Assembly: GCF_051020985.1 (NCBI RefSeq)
Contig: NC_134999.1
Coordinates: forward strand, 12,405,660 to 12,469,659
Length of the DNA stretch: 64,000 bases
Reading direction: 5' to 3'
DNA from: Nomia melanderi
Taxonomy: Eukaryota > Arthropoda > Insecta > Hymenoptera > Halictidae
This document shows positions 25,501 through 40,500 of the stretch, in pieces (position 1 is the first letter of the stretch; each line of letters begins with the position of its first letter). The position numbers and the translations under genes are program-made. The notes under the pieces are model-generated. The model was not told the origin of the DNA, ran no database searches, and saw only the letters and a program-made list of their open reading frames with translations.

Positions 25501-28500
25501 TATATTTGATAACTACTTAATTAAAAGTAACATGAAATATCCATAATGTATTTACTAAAATTCTTCTATTTGACATTGTAATAATCTATTCTTCTTCAAT
25601 AATAGATACAACAGTATATCCTATTTTCCTGGAATAACCTGTACCATTTTTAAATAAGAAAGAAATGGCATAATAATAAAAATTTTATCTGTTCAATGTA
25701 TTACCAGTTTATCAAAGAAAAAAGATTACTTGAACGATATACATAATACATATGACTAAAATGAGCCTTAATCAAATTAGAAAGATTTCATCGACATTCT
25801 TAAATACATGAGAAACTTTCCATATTCGCTAACCATTGAAATGCGAGTACAGTTTTGTCCGATAATTCATTCTCGCGCGTATCAAACGCGCAGATATTCA
25901 GGTAATTAAATCAGCCCGTCAGAAAACGTGGCAAAAACGACGATATTTCGTTAACAATGGGTCGTAGCTTTTCCCTCGTGCTTTTGACGGACGTGGCAAG
26001 GGCGCACTGACACATTAAATGACCATCCGAAGGAAAAACACCGCGCGAACCAACGAATAAAATATGAATTTCCGGTTGCAGCTAACTGCACAGCTGCACG
26101 TTCACCTTTGTTCCCGCGAACATTCACTAATTACGAATGAAACATTTGTTATTTGCAATTCCAATGTTTTCAGAATTTAAAAAAAATTGTATGTTCGTTG
26201 CTTCGACAACTCAATAATTAAACTGCGAATTTGTTTACGTTACGAGAAATTCGAGAATATAACGTTGCATATAGAAATATATAAAATATCCAAAAAACAG
26301 TGGTTGTTATAATATTTAAAAAGAAATATTTTCCAATGTAATTCAGCTTTTCCAATGATATTATTAGAAATTTAAATTTGTATAAAGATTTACAGATTGC
26401 TAATAAATTTAATTTTACCGTGTATCGCTTTCGAAATTCTTATACAGCAGAAACTGCGTTGTGTTTCGTGACTATCATAAATTGCCCAAGTTTTACAATA
26501 ATAAATTACATTTCGAAAAAGGAGTCAATATGAAGTACGATGTTATAAGTATCCGCAATTGGCTACGGAAGTTGTAAACATGATCGTACAATATTGTGCT
26601 TATTTGTTTGCTCCAATTACCTTTGTTTGCTAAACATAGCAACATAGTAGTCCATTGTTCCGGATAAAGCTTTACCTAGTTTGCTATACGGAAATGTCAA
26701 CTGTTCCAGCTATCTTAGTGTTCAACAAACTCACGTAACATTAATGTATCGTTTGTTCAATATCTTAATTGAAAATCACGTTAAAAATTAATAAAATCAC
26801 TGAATCCTCATCAGTACAATTCGTTCTAATACATATTTTCTATACAACTGTGAATTCTTCCGTAAGTACACGTTTTTATGAATTAATTTGTGAACGTTGA
26901 GATTCAATAAAAACTCATTTCTTTTGTTATTAGTAAATATTTACCACAGGAAGCTTATAACAGTAAAAATTTTAAAACCAGACTGTTCAGAATCAGAAAA
27001 TCATTTTTCCATCCAGATATTATTTCAACTGTTGAAGAGAATCCTGAGTCACGCCGCGTGATTGACATGTTATCAAACCGTTAAATAAGAAAAAACGAAT
27101 ATTATATTCAATTTATGGGTGTAAAAACAACGCCAACGCGAACTCCCTACGGATCCGAGTCTATTTAAAGTGTTCAAGTGGCACGGCTCAGCTTTTTTCG
27201 GACAACCCGAAGCGGCTCGGCCGTATCTACACCTGTATCGGCCGCGTAATTTCCAGGGGGTTCTGTTTTCTCAGCGTGCCGCGAAAGCCAGACGCCCTCT
27301 GCGTCACGGATTATTTTCAAGCGTTTTTTAAAGCGCTTGACAAAGAAGAGATGCCGAGCATTGTAACGACGCACTTAAATGTTGGTATAAATTATACTCG
27401 TACAACAAAATATCATTTCACCCCCTGAATTAATTAAAAAAGAAGTAAATTTTTCAGAGTATCGGAAAAATTGTAAATAAGGAAATTGATTTTTAAGAAT
27501 GGTCCTTTGTCGAAATTTTATAATTAACATTTAAGCCTTTATATTTTTTCATATTCGTTATTATGGTTTCAAGATCATAATCTTTTGAGTATATGAGTAA
27601 ATATGTGAAATCTAAAATATGTATTTGAAATAAATTAATTTATAATATTATATAATTGAATATAAAAAAATGAAGGTGTAAAATGTAAGCGATGAGAGAG
27701 ATAGAGATAACAGGCTTTCACTTACTTGAGGAAAAGCAGCTGTGCGTGGCACGCGCGGATCTTAAGTGTCCCTGCCAAACTTCCGATGCTCACTGTTTGA
27801 GAGCTGACGGACAACTGACAGTGAGAACGTGCTCAGGACTTTCCGCGAATTTTATATGGTTTTTAGACCTCTGGTAGAAAGGAACTTCGCAGAAAAAATG
27901 ATTCGATCTTTGTGTACAGTAACACGATACAATATCAACAGGAAGGATATGTGCAATTATTAAATACATTGAATAAATAACATTTTCCTACTAGAGAAAT
28001 AGGATAGCTTGGAAACATAATCTCATACCAATAAATCTGAGTAACTATACAGTTTAAATTCTTCCAGTTTTAAATTATTTCCCTGTACCGTTCTTTAAGC
28101 TATAGTTTATGACTAACTCAGATCCAGTTTCATTCATTTATACGAAACAACGCTGAGTAAACACAGAACATTGAGCAAAGCTGTTAAATAGCATATTCAC
28201 TAAAACTTGGGTAGAGGGCTAGAAAGAATCCATTATTTATAGTCTCAACAGAAAGCTGCAGTACTTCACGCAAATTTTCAAATACTAATCCGAGAAGTAG
28301 ATTTGGAAAATGTACCGCTAAATTAGAAACTATCCTAAAAGAAGAGGATAATATTTTGGATTAACATTTAAAAATTCATATGAAATAATAAGCTTTTCCG
28401 TTGCGACTAAAAATAATGCATCCGGTATTCCCAATATTCCAAGTATTCCAAAAGAATATCTTACGCTAGAAAAATCTATTTACGACGTAGACCCCGCGAA

Positions 28501-31500
28501 CTTTCTAACACGAAGGAACCCCATTGCGTAAGTGATAACCTGATACCCGAAACATCCCAGCAGCGAGCCTGAACAGTGTTTGCTCCCTGATTAGAACTGT
28601 AATCGATCCGAACCACCAGGCTAACCATCCCCTAGCCTCGTATATAATAGACCCCCGTGGCGGACCAGGCCAGGAATCCCAGCCACCTACAACATTTCAG
28701 TCCACACGTGACGAAAGAATCTTCCTTGAAGCTCGGGGCCCTCGCCGCGCTGCCAGCCACTACAAAAGATTTAAATAGTCGCGCGCGCGGGCGAGAATGA
28801 ACGAAAGGAGAGGGCTGCCAGGCCGAGCGTCCGCGTAGCCATCCGCGGGACTAGTTTTCTCCGGCGACTCAAAACGACCAGCATGCCTCGCTCTTTTACC
28901 GGAAACGCTCAGCTTCCCGTGCATAAGGGACGCCGGAATTGGAAACAACGCTCGTAATCCGTTCGCAGTCTTTTTCTACTTGTTCGGGTACGGACTTAAG
29001 GGACTCTTTTAATCAGTTTGCTCGCGAAGTGCTTCAGTTGCCGATGCAATGCGCCGTCTTTTTGTGAGAATAGATTCATGTATGCAAGTGGAATTGGTAG
29101 ATTGGATTTGTTTTGGTGTCTACAACGTGTCCTAGTGCTACGTTCGTTATTCTTGGATAATTGGAACTGTTTGATGTGAACTTTTTCAGTTAGGATCCTT
29201 CCTCGTGAAAGCTTGAGCCTTCTTTACTGTGATCAGTAGTTTTGAAGGATTGATGTGCATACCTGGATTTGTTAAATTGAGTGAATCTAGTGTGTGCTGT
29301 GTGTTGTGGTGTCGGAACTGGTGGATCCTTCAGCAATGGGACCTTTCGGAGAACTGAAACGGTTTGATATAGTATTTTGATGCAGGCGTAAAGTGATGCT
29401 AGCGATTGGCTGAAATTGCGTCGATATTAGCCGGCGAAGGGAAAACTTTTGACGCTAATCTTTTGGTTTAAACTGATTGCTTGAAGCTCGAAGATTTATA
29501 GATTGATGCGTAGAAGAGGATTTGTTAAATTTGGATAATACTAGGGTGTCATAGCGTTGGTACAGACTTAGAGGATTAGAACGATCTGGTGTAATATTTT
29601 GACGGGAAGGTCAAGGTAGCGGTGAATCAGACCAGCAAAAACAAGCAATACCGGGATTTAGAAGATCTTCAGACGCTGATTACTCACTTGAACATGATTG
29701 ACTGAACTTCAAAGGCCCTTGATTGTACTCTTATATTGTACCGCGCAATCAAGAATCATAAATTACTCGCTCGACGCTGCAGCAAGTCTGTACAGTTGCC
29801 TAATATGGTTAACGTGTACTTAGAAGAATGAATCCTAGAAGATTTACTGATACTCAGCTTTTACTTAACAAAAACAGAAACATCAAATGTTTCAAACTTC
29901 AATCTTCCTGAACATCAAAGAGAACGATAATCATTGAACACGCAAACCAGTGTGCCAACATTTGAACGTCAAATCTGAAGTAACTGAAATTCAAAATTAC
30001 CTAAGGCTAAACTCGACATCGATTAATTCAACAATCGATGAAAATTTCAGACCTTCCAAACCCAAATCTTCTCAACATCAAAGCTAAGGTCAACAATAAT
30101 AATTTTAAAAATCCCCATTCAACCTACAACTATTCGATATCTCGAAAACTAGGAAACTACGAATCTTCCGAACCCTAATCTTCCTCAACATCAAACTCAG
30201 CATCAACGATAGTTATTCTTCGGACTACATTAAACTCAACACCAACATAATCATTCTTCAAACTCTACGAAAATCAACTTGAACAATAGCAGTTATTCAA
30301 GCCTCAATTCAACGTACACCTATTTGAACATCTCGAAACCTCGAAACCACCAAAATTCAAAGTCAAAGGGGGACAAGTGGAGCACCGCGGAAAATTCGAG
30401 CGCGGCCGATGTGGAGCAAGGACGCTCTGGTACAAAGCTGGTCTGTTCCAACATTGGCGGGAATGAATGGGTTGCAGGTTGGCCAGAATCACCGATCCAT
30501 TAGCCGAGCGCGCGGCGCGTCGGCCGCGGGATTGGCGTGCGCGATGACGTCCAGGTGCGCCACCGGCCAGCAACCAACCCTTATTTGTTGACGGACCCGG
30601 CGCGCTCGGATCATTCGATGATTTTCCGCGGGAACGACTACGGTCGTGCCGTGTATCTGCCGGCGGTAAATCAGGTGTCGCGAGCTCGCCCCGGGCCAGG
30701 GTTCTAATTCGCTGGCCGGTCGAGTCGGTTCGAGGCAGCCCCGGGGGCCGTTTCCGAGCGAAGAGATGGACAGACGGTGGCCATTATGCAGAGAAGAGAA
30801 AGGGGACGATCCAGGAGGGACGAGAAAGGGAGTATGTTCCTGATGATAATTAGTTCCATTTTGGGGACGGTCACGGTACATGACTGTCCACTGTTTTTGG
30901 CATTTTGGGGGTTGCGTCTGTTGCGTTGGATGGTTCTTTAAGTTAATTTGTTATTGAGTTAAAAGACGAATAAGGTGGCAAATGATTGTAGGATGTATAT
31001 TTTCGTGAGTTTTTATTAGGATTTTGGAAAATAAGGTTTTGAAATTTACTTTTGGAAAGATTTAGAATCTAAAATAGTTGAATTTTTATGTTGTTTTAGG
31101 ATTTTTGAAGGTAAGGTTTTAAAATTTTCTTTTGGGAGGATTTAAAATCTAAAATAGTTGAACTTTTATGTGGATGATTGAGTAGTAGTTTCAATATTCT
31201 CTACAATAGATTCTTATTATCTAGCGAAAATATAAATTCATGTTACTAAATATGGAAATAAAGACTAGTGTAGAAGTAATAATTGAAGAAAATTTTCTTG
31301 GAATTACTGCCATTCTCAGCTTTCTACCAATCACTTTATACCAATCATCGCCTAATCTCTCATGCAGCCCAAAAATAACGAAAAGAACCTTCCAGCCCGG
31401 GGCAGGAAGCGCTGTAAAGAGGAAACCGTACACTGAATAAATTGCCTCCACGCAACGTTCCAAAACAATACAAACGAAACGGTAGGAAACCGAAAAAAGA

Positions 31501-34500
31501 GGAACGCTCGGAACGTTTCGCCGGGAGCGTGCGCGCGTACCCGATAATTTAATAATCCCGGCCAATTCATATTTCCCCCGAAAACGAGCCGGGTAACCGT
31601 TTAGCGAAGTTGCGAACTAATCACGGAAGAGCATCCGTCCGCTCAGAAAAAAAAGCTACAATTAAATCTCGTGGCGCTTTCGTTCCTGTATTTCCGGTCC
31701 GAGCACACGTCCATGCACGCTTTTCAACTCCATCGGAAAGAGGCCTCTCGTCTCCCCACAACGAACAGTGAAAAATGCAGGGAAAAGTAGGGTAAAATGG
31801 AACACTAATGTTTTTCGTAGGTACTATTAGGTCGTTCTATTTATTATCTACCATATAAAATAATATTTTATAAAATATAACATTCTTTTAACTGCACAAC
31901 CTATCGGTCTCGAATAACTTCTGCTAACTAAACTGAAGCATAAAGGTTTACTCTCCTAGGTCCTAATATCGCTCTGTGATTACAAAACGTAGCATGAAAG
32001 GAACAACCTAATACTTATGCACTGTCTGTAGTAGATCACAAATTATACCAAACACTTATTAACCAATTAACTACGTTTAACGAGTATACACTTCATCTTA
32101 AAGCTTAAAACAATACTAATTCTTTCAACGACAAATTCTCTATTCTCTCAGATAAACATGTAATTCTTCTTTGTTTTTCTTTGGTTCTTCATTACAATAT
32201 ACCCTAGATACATTCATCCTGCGTTTCACAAGTACACATTTCATTTTTTCATTTTATCGTGCACGAAACAAGAGATTTTTCGAACTAAATTTCACAGTTA
32301 ACAGTTAGGTGTATGTCATGCAACACCAGCTCGATGTGAACTCTTTGTCTACGAAACACATCGGTGTTCCGTTTTACCCTACTCGTCCCTGCTAAAAACA
32401 AGAGAAGAGGAAAAAAGAAACTGAAAAAGGGTGCAAAAAATGAGGAAAAAATGCAAAGAACGGGGTGGAAAGAGAGAGCCGTCGGAACTAATTCGAAAAA
32501 AACTGCAGGATACGCGCTTGGAACTGCAAGAAACCGGCTTTCATGCTCGGCCTAACAGTGCTTGGCCCGTGAAGACGCTTTATGGAAAAAGTTTTTAATA
32601 TTCTCTTCTTTCGCCCTCCGCTTCCGCTTCTCCGGCTCCCACAGCCGCCGCCTTCGTCTTCCTTCCTCGTTGCTGTTGGCAGTGGAGAGGGGAAGGGGGG
32701 GGGGGGATGAAGACACGATAATGACCACGGGGCACAGGTGGATGCGATTTTCGTTGATAGAATCCGCACGCTTTCCTCTTCGTTTCCGCGAGGAAAGGAG
32801 ACATCATTCGATCGCGGGGGAAATTTCTGAGGAGCGCGGAACGTGTCGGCTGGAATCGGGATAAGGATTCAGGGAATTATGACTCGCGATATTGAAATTT
32901 TGATAAGAATTTAGCTTTACGGTTTTTAAGATTTTTTTAAAAGATATCATCCGATGGTTGAAACCATTCTTCGTTGCATTGGAAGTTTGGAAAGGTTTTT
33001 GAGAACTTGTTGAAGCTTAGTTCGAGGTCATAGCTTGAAGACAATGCAAGTTTTAAGCTTGATTGGTATTTTTGGCTGAGTTCAGGTTATCCTTGTTCGC
33101 TGTGTTTTATCTTGGAAGTTTTTCTGGTAGCCTTTGAGTTGTAGATTTGCTGTTTTAATGAAGAAGCGGATTTTAAAAGTGTTTGAAAACAAATTTCTGG
33201 CTTCTCGATATAAAGAAATTAAAATGAGAAAATTTTATGTACTATTTGGGTTTTATTTTTATTGTAGATTAGATTTCTGTCGACCAATGCAGAGAAACTG
33301 AAATGAATTTCACTAAAATTGAAATACCATTTACTAATTTAGACAAATTGGAAAGAATTTGGTTTCTTTTTGTGTCTCTCTCTTCGAAACAAGAGGTTTA
33401 TTTAAGTTTAATTAAAATTGTGAATCAACTTCCGATTACGCTGTATCGCGCGACAATAGCAGCGTTTTAATTAACCTCGCTGAAGCTTGATAGATTCTTT
33501 AGTTACTGCGAGACTGCCTCGGAGAATGGAAGATATCTTTGTGCGTGTGATGTTGTAATAATATCAGTACGCTAACGTAATTATCCGGCGCAATTAATTT
33601 TGTTGGAGATTGTTAATGAATAGCAGCGACGCACAGTTCCGTCACGTTGCGCTGAATCGCGAACGTTAAAGTAGAATTTATTCTAGTCCCGGCCGGAGTC
33701 GAAGAAGGATACGATGACGGGGACTTTGACTAACTTGTAATTGGTGATTATGAAAGTCGATTCGTAAACAACTTCTGCGTTACAGCGGAAAGTTGTAATT
33801 GAAAGCAATACTCGGCAACGAATGCGAGTGACGGAAACGAAAGCGGCGAAGTAAATAAAACGAACGAACCCCTCTACCCCGCGATACATAAATTAAAGAG
33901 ACGATATGAAATACGACGACATTAATAAAATAAACGAGACAAGTGAAAGACAAATGAGATAAGGCAGACATTTCAGAATAAATAAAATATTCATATTATA
34001 GAGATACAAATCATGAATATTCAGAATATAAAAATACTTTAGCATTTTCGTTGAAATATTACTCTAAATGGAATATGTCTAGACCTCGAAAATTTAATTC
34101 ATTGTGATTTATTTGTCGATTTTATTCAATTCTGAATGATTATAAATAACATATGTATTTAACATGTTGTCAGTTAAATAACTTTGAAGAAGGTATATAG
34201 AACAAGGGTAGTAGCAAACGATAAAAATAGTATAAACCCGAATATAGAGGAACAAAATGACTGTCAAAGTAATTTGAGTGTACACTTGGAAGTATGACAA
34301 ATTAGATGATCATAAATGATCGTAGAGAATTCTAGTCACCAGTGACTAAGTCACTTTCGCAATGATATTGCTCAATCGGATTCAAGGAAAATCCTAATTA
34401 AATCCTAATTGTCAAAATAATAAATCTATAATACATAAAAGTACACCCTAACAATTCAAGGAATGTAAATATTAAAAGAAACAATAGTTAACCTAATTAA

Positions 34501-37500
34501 AGAGTAAAAAGCCATGTAGACAGGCGAAGCTGTCCGAAAGCTGAATCGAAATATTCCAGACGCCAGTGACTAAGCTAATTTCCCAAGAATGTTACTCAAT
34601 TGGATTGAAAGAAAGTCCAAATTTATTATGAAAACAAAAAATCTATAATATGTAAAAATACATTCTAACAATTCAAAGAATCTAAACACTAAAGTAAACA
34701 ACAATTATCCGAATTGAAGGGTGACAAGGCATGTAGATAGTCGAAACTGTTCGAAAACTGGGTCGAAACAGTCGGAGTAACAGGGTGTTAGGGTTAATCA
34801 CAGGTTATGAAGATAGAGAAACTTTCTGGCGGTAGTGTGTGACCGCGTATCGTGCAGCCGGCCCGTTGCACATGCAGTCGGATTTCGAAAGCACGTGACT
34901 AAACTAGCAAAATTAGCATACGCCGGGAAAAGCGATCCGGCGCCCGCGAACCGCCAGAAACGATAGTTGACATCGCGACAATGAACCACTCCTGACGTCG
35001 AAACCGTGGACAATCTTCCCGTGCTTTCACAGCTCGAAAATAATTCGTTTTGGTTTAATATTAATAAATGCAGAACAGCGAGTGTGTGCAATCGCGCGTG
35101 CGCGGGAAATTTGAAACTTCGTGGAAATATTCTAATTTAATCGTTTACTGTGACAATCAGACGAATCTAAATTTGCTACTTCTGTTGGTTTAATGTTATT
35201 GGATTGAAGATAACGATTCTTGAGGATTTATAGTGATGAACGATGATGTTAGGATGCTTTTGTACTGTTTGATGTCTTGGTACATAAAGTAATGGTTTTT
35301 GAGGATTAGTGGCAGTGAAATGTGTAACGATCTTGGCTCGGTTTAGTGTCTTACGAATTTGGTTTAATGTATTATTACAGAAAAATAGGGTTGAAAAAGT
35401 TTTAAATTGATGTGTAGTTGTTAAAATAAAATTAGGTTTAATTGTTGCTGCGGTAAATGAATGAGTGCATTGAAATTTTGAAAAATACTGGGTATAGGAA
35501 AACTGAGAATTCTGTTCTGTGTGAAATTTTAGTTTACGTGCATGATTGAATCTACAGGTAGCACGTTCGCGTGTGGCAAGATGATTGATAGTATAAATAT
35601 CAATAAAAAATATAAATGGATTTCCTAGCAAAAAGCTTAATCTTCGAGAAAACTGAATACGAAAATTCGCTTGGTAAGTTAATACTTAAGATTAATTTCC
35701 GTTATAATGAGTCTGTCTATTATTACCATTTTTATATATTATATTATTATAATATGAGTTATTATATTATTTATGAAGCAATAATAATTATTTATGCAGT
35801 AAAAGAAAAGCTGTCACCCATTGAAACATTGAATATTATTAAAATCTTGTTGATAACTGTGAAAATGATAGAAAGTCTAAAAGAAGAAATATAAAATCCT
35901 CAATATACTGACATAAGTAGAAACAATGAAGAATGGTCAGACATACTAGTAAATAACATTCAAAACCATGTAAATTTTACAAAATTACTAGAATTTATCT
36001 AGAGTTGATTAAACAAATTTTATTTCACATATTCCATTTATCTTTGTTGAAACTTGCATTGATTCTTTATATATGGATATTAAAAATTGCATAATAGTAG
36101 TTCTCCCTTTTTATATTTTTATTTTAAAAATTTTAATTTGAGTAGAAATGAATAGAAAGAATTCATATAAAATTTTAATTTCTACGATGATTTTGAACAA
36201 TTCCGACGAATATTAAGCTGAAAAATTGATTATTCTGTCTCAAAGCTGCCTGTAATGCGTCTGAGAGTAGCTGATTAGGTTTCATTAATTGTTCTGGAGG
36301 AACGTCGCGCACTCTGAATTAGTAAATTGAAGGTCTTTGTAGTCTCTGAACAGGAGCAGGATTGTAATCTTGCCAAGACCGAGGGAACGCTATAATATTG
36401 TAACTGGTGACTAATTTTAGCGACAATGGGATCCGGTTTTTCTCCTAACGCGATTAGTCATCGTTTTACCAGCGACAGAATCGTTGCCGCGTTACGCATT
36501 TCATATGAAATTATATAAATAACTGTAACGCCGTATCCTGTCTCCACCCAGATGTTGAAGAGAATATTCAACACATCTGAAACGGATTTCCCAATTATTC
36601 AATTAGAAACGAACGAACGCAAAAATTGAATAAATTAAATTCATAGATATTCAATTCTTTCATCAATTTTTAAACAAATGTTCTAATATTCAAATTTTCT
36701 TGAGTATATTTTGCGACTGTTCCATTAACTAAATTTTCTAGTTCTCCAATTTCTCACAGGTAAATCTAAGAGTCCAATAAATTCAGAAAATTGTATAACA
36801 TCTAATAATTTCCAATGAAACTCTTCAATGGCGCGATTGCTATAAATAACGAACGAATACCAACTTCCAAGCCAAGCCTCCTCAAAATTCCAAAATTCCC
36901 CAATTTCCCAACAAAACAAACTACGAAAACAGGAACCTCCAAAAACTTCGCACCTCCATCCGCAACTCACAAATCACTTAGTCAACATCTCCAAACTCGA
37001 CGTTCATTAATCACCAAAACATCGTCCGAAAGAACCGTGACAAATTTCCTGCGCTGGAAACTAGGTAACCAGCTTGCACCGTTCGTCATCTTCACAAATA
37101 CCTTCCGGCGAGTACAAAACCGGGCGAAAATATATCTGCCGGCCTCGAAACCGCGTTACCGTCTCGCAAAACGTGTAAAATCCTAAAAGGAAAGAAAAAA
37201 AGAGCCAAACACAGAAGGAAACCGGAAAACGAATTTTCAGAGAACGAGAACAGAGGAGTGGAAAAAGTATTTGTCTTAGAATATCGTGTCAGACAGATGT
37301 AAATGTCATTTGTTTAAGTTCAAATTTAACCCCGTGCCCTATGATTTATTTCTCAACTGTGATCGATACGAAAACTTCGCCAGTAATAATTTATTGAAAA
37401 AAGAGAAAAATTCAATGTATATTCTATGTCTACGTTTAGCCTACAATATAACAATTCATAATACAAGAATTGAGTAGTATTTATGTTTGTTAAATTCAAA

Positions 37501-40500
37501 ATATTCACCACGAGTCTCACACTTTATTGTAAGGACAGGGGTTAAATGTAATTGTAAGGTCAGGGGTTAAATGTTTTCCATTGGAAATTCGTAACCTTCG
37601 GAGTAAATGTAGGCATAGAAAGAGGATAGAATTCTCTTGTATTTTTATTGTATTTTGTAAATTATTAAGAATACAATAGTTTTAACGTGTACAGTCATGG
37701 AAGAAATTATAGGTCAAGGGTTTAATGAATCATGCAACGCATAACATATAAAAAGAAATAAAAAGAAGCCAAAATAAAAGAATCAAGAAACTATCAAACG
37801 TTAAAACAATTAGGATGGAAAAAGCAAAAACGCATGAACATATATCCATCAACCCCTAAACTGCATTAACGTCTCCCAAACCACGTACTGTCACAAAAGC
37901 AAAGCAAAAGAAGTGTGAAAAGGGAGCAACCGAAGAACGAACAAATTTCAAAACATCGAAAACAGAGGATGGAAAAAGTGCAATACGTAAAAATATATTC
38001 GCCGGTCCCAAAGCCACGTAACATTTCCCAAAACACGTAACATCCCAAGAGAAAAACGAAGAGACTTGAATAACCAGCAAACTTGAAAAAGTCAAGAACA
38101 GGGGACGGAAAGAGTGCAAAACGTGAAAATATATTCGTCACCCCCAAAACTGGATTGTCTCGCAAAACGCGTATCATCCGGAAAAGAAACGAAAAAAGAG
38201 GAACTCATAGAAAAAAGCGAAGAAAAGCAAAGAACGAGTTTCAAAAGAACGAGAACGCGGTGTGGAAAAAATACCGAAAGAGAACTACTGGAGGGTAGAA
38301 CAAGAATTACCAGGGAAGCCCCGTTCTATTTTCACGTGTCGCGCTTTTTCTCGAGAACCCGGGGCTGCTCGCGCCCCAGCTGGGTCTTTAGGAAACCTAA
38401 CTCGCTAACGAAACACGCGGAGAGCCGATGATGCCTGGTGCCAGTGGCACCGCTGCCGTTAGCTCGAATTGCCGCTGCAACGTGACCCTTTCGCCGGTCT
38501 TTTGAATTCCGTGCCGGATCGTACTCCCGCGTCAACCGTAAAAACACCGGGCTTTTACGAGACGCGCGGCCGGAAACGCCGAAAGCGGCCGCTCGTTGCG
38601 GAGACGGAAGGGAAATACGTTGTCTCTGGACTGTTCGAGGGACGAACGGGGAACGGGGCGGGTTTCGCCGGGGTTGGGACAGGGTTGCACCCGGTCGTTG
38701 CACACGCGATCCGAAGATGGACAAACGAAACGCTTCGGAACCGCATTTTAACGACCCGGCTTTGATACTCCGTTTTTCGGTGGGCGTCTGTGCGCGAACT
38801 GAAATTCGGTCCGACTTTTTTTCTCGGCGCGAGACTTGACGCGCTCTTGTTGTGGAATTTCCTCTTTGAACGTTCTGCCATGGGCAAATAAATAGGAATG
38901 GTGTTAGGTAGAAATGCGAATAAGTTTGTAAGAGTGATCTGATTTTGAGAATTTCATTAGTTGTTTGGTTGGCTGTGAGGGATCAACGGGTGGTTTGTTT
39001 CAATTCGGCATTTTATCCAATGGAGATTGTTGATTCTTATATGAAATTCTTTTGTAATACTTTGATATTGGAATTTACTGGAATTTATTGGAATGGAGAG
39101 CAACTGTGATGAATAAGGAGGTAGTTGTCGATTTAACGAATGAGTTTGTGTTGCCATAGTTTGTTGGCGATTTTAGTAATGAAAGACTAGAATGGTTCGA
39201 TTGGGAGTTTAAATTTGAATTTATTGGTAGTATTTTCGGTGCAAGGTGAGGGAAGATGAGATTGTGGGATAAATAAATTGTAGGATTTAATGTTTGGATA
39301 ATTGATGTGTTCTTAGTGTAGAATTCGTGAGAACATGCATGATTTATGGGAGTATAAATTGGAATTTATTGGCGAAAAGTTTGTAGTGGGTGTGTGAGAA
39401 TATGATCGTCGAATATTTCTGAGGAATAAATAAATAGCGGTGCTTATTGTTTAGATAATAGGTATTCTCAGTGTAGGATTCGTAAGAATGGAAATGATTC
39501 ATGGAAGTATATATACGAATTTATCAGGAATTTATTATGGATCAAACGAAACGTGGCAGTGCAAGTATTAATAAAATATTTAATAAATTTTAACTTTCAG
39601 TCTTCCACGATGCAAGAAGAAATCAATAAGCATAATTCTCACCAACTCCAATTATTGAAAACAAAATCATAAAGATTGTAATTATCTCAATAATAAAACC
39701 AGCAATAAAAAACTCATAAAAGTTAGCATTCGCGTAAACGACAATCTATAAACTAATAATTACTCATGACTCCAAAAGGCAAGAAATTGCTTCAGCGAAA
39801 AATCATAAAAATTGTAATTATCTCAATAATAAAGCCGACAGTAAAAACCAAATTTCTCAATTTAAACTTTCGCAAAACAAATAACGAAAGCTACAACGAT
39901 TTCAATTGTAAAACTCACGAATAAAGAAACAAACATCTCTTCAACTCGAATTTCCACAAACAAACTCATAAAACTCTGCATTCGCGTGAACCACAATCCA
40001 TAAACTAATAATTACTTAAGACTCCGAAAGGCAAGAAGTTGCTTCAGCGAAGACTGCAAGCAACGAAGGGCAACAATAAAATTTCAATGAATCTATTAAT
40101 ACCGCCATCGACAGCCGCCGTCTACGGCGCGGCGTGATTCCCCGTTATCGCGCGCAGTCACGCGAAACAGATGCCACGGATTCAGTATGCCCCGGAATTC
40201 CCGAAACTCCCCATTATTCCCGGGGGCGCGTTCGAGCCTCCGAACTTCCCGGCGAATTTCAAATCGACCGGTCTCCATTATTTTCGGTCCACATCGCGCG
40301 CCGCGCGAAATTATTTCGTCGCGCGGCCGCTTTTCCCGTTGAACTTGCAAATAAACTTTCTCGCCTAAATGCGCCAGAAATTCACGGCGAAGGGTCGCGA
40401 CCCATGGAAACCGCCTTTCATTCGTCGCTGTTTCGGCCCGGGCGCGCCGAGTGAATTATTTTGGCCGCCATTCGAATTCCCAATGACTTATCGACGAACC

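Noticed and set aside
30489..30881. 130-codon open frame on the - strand
   Set aside because: CpG-island artefact; composition biased to Arg/Pro/His with no domain.
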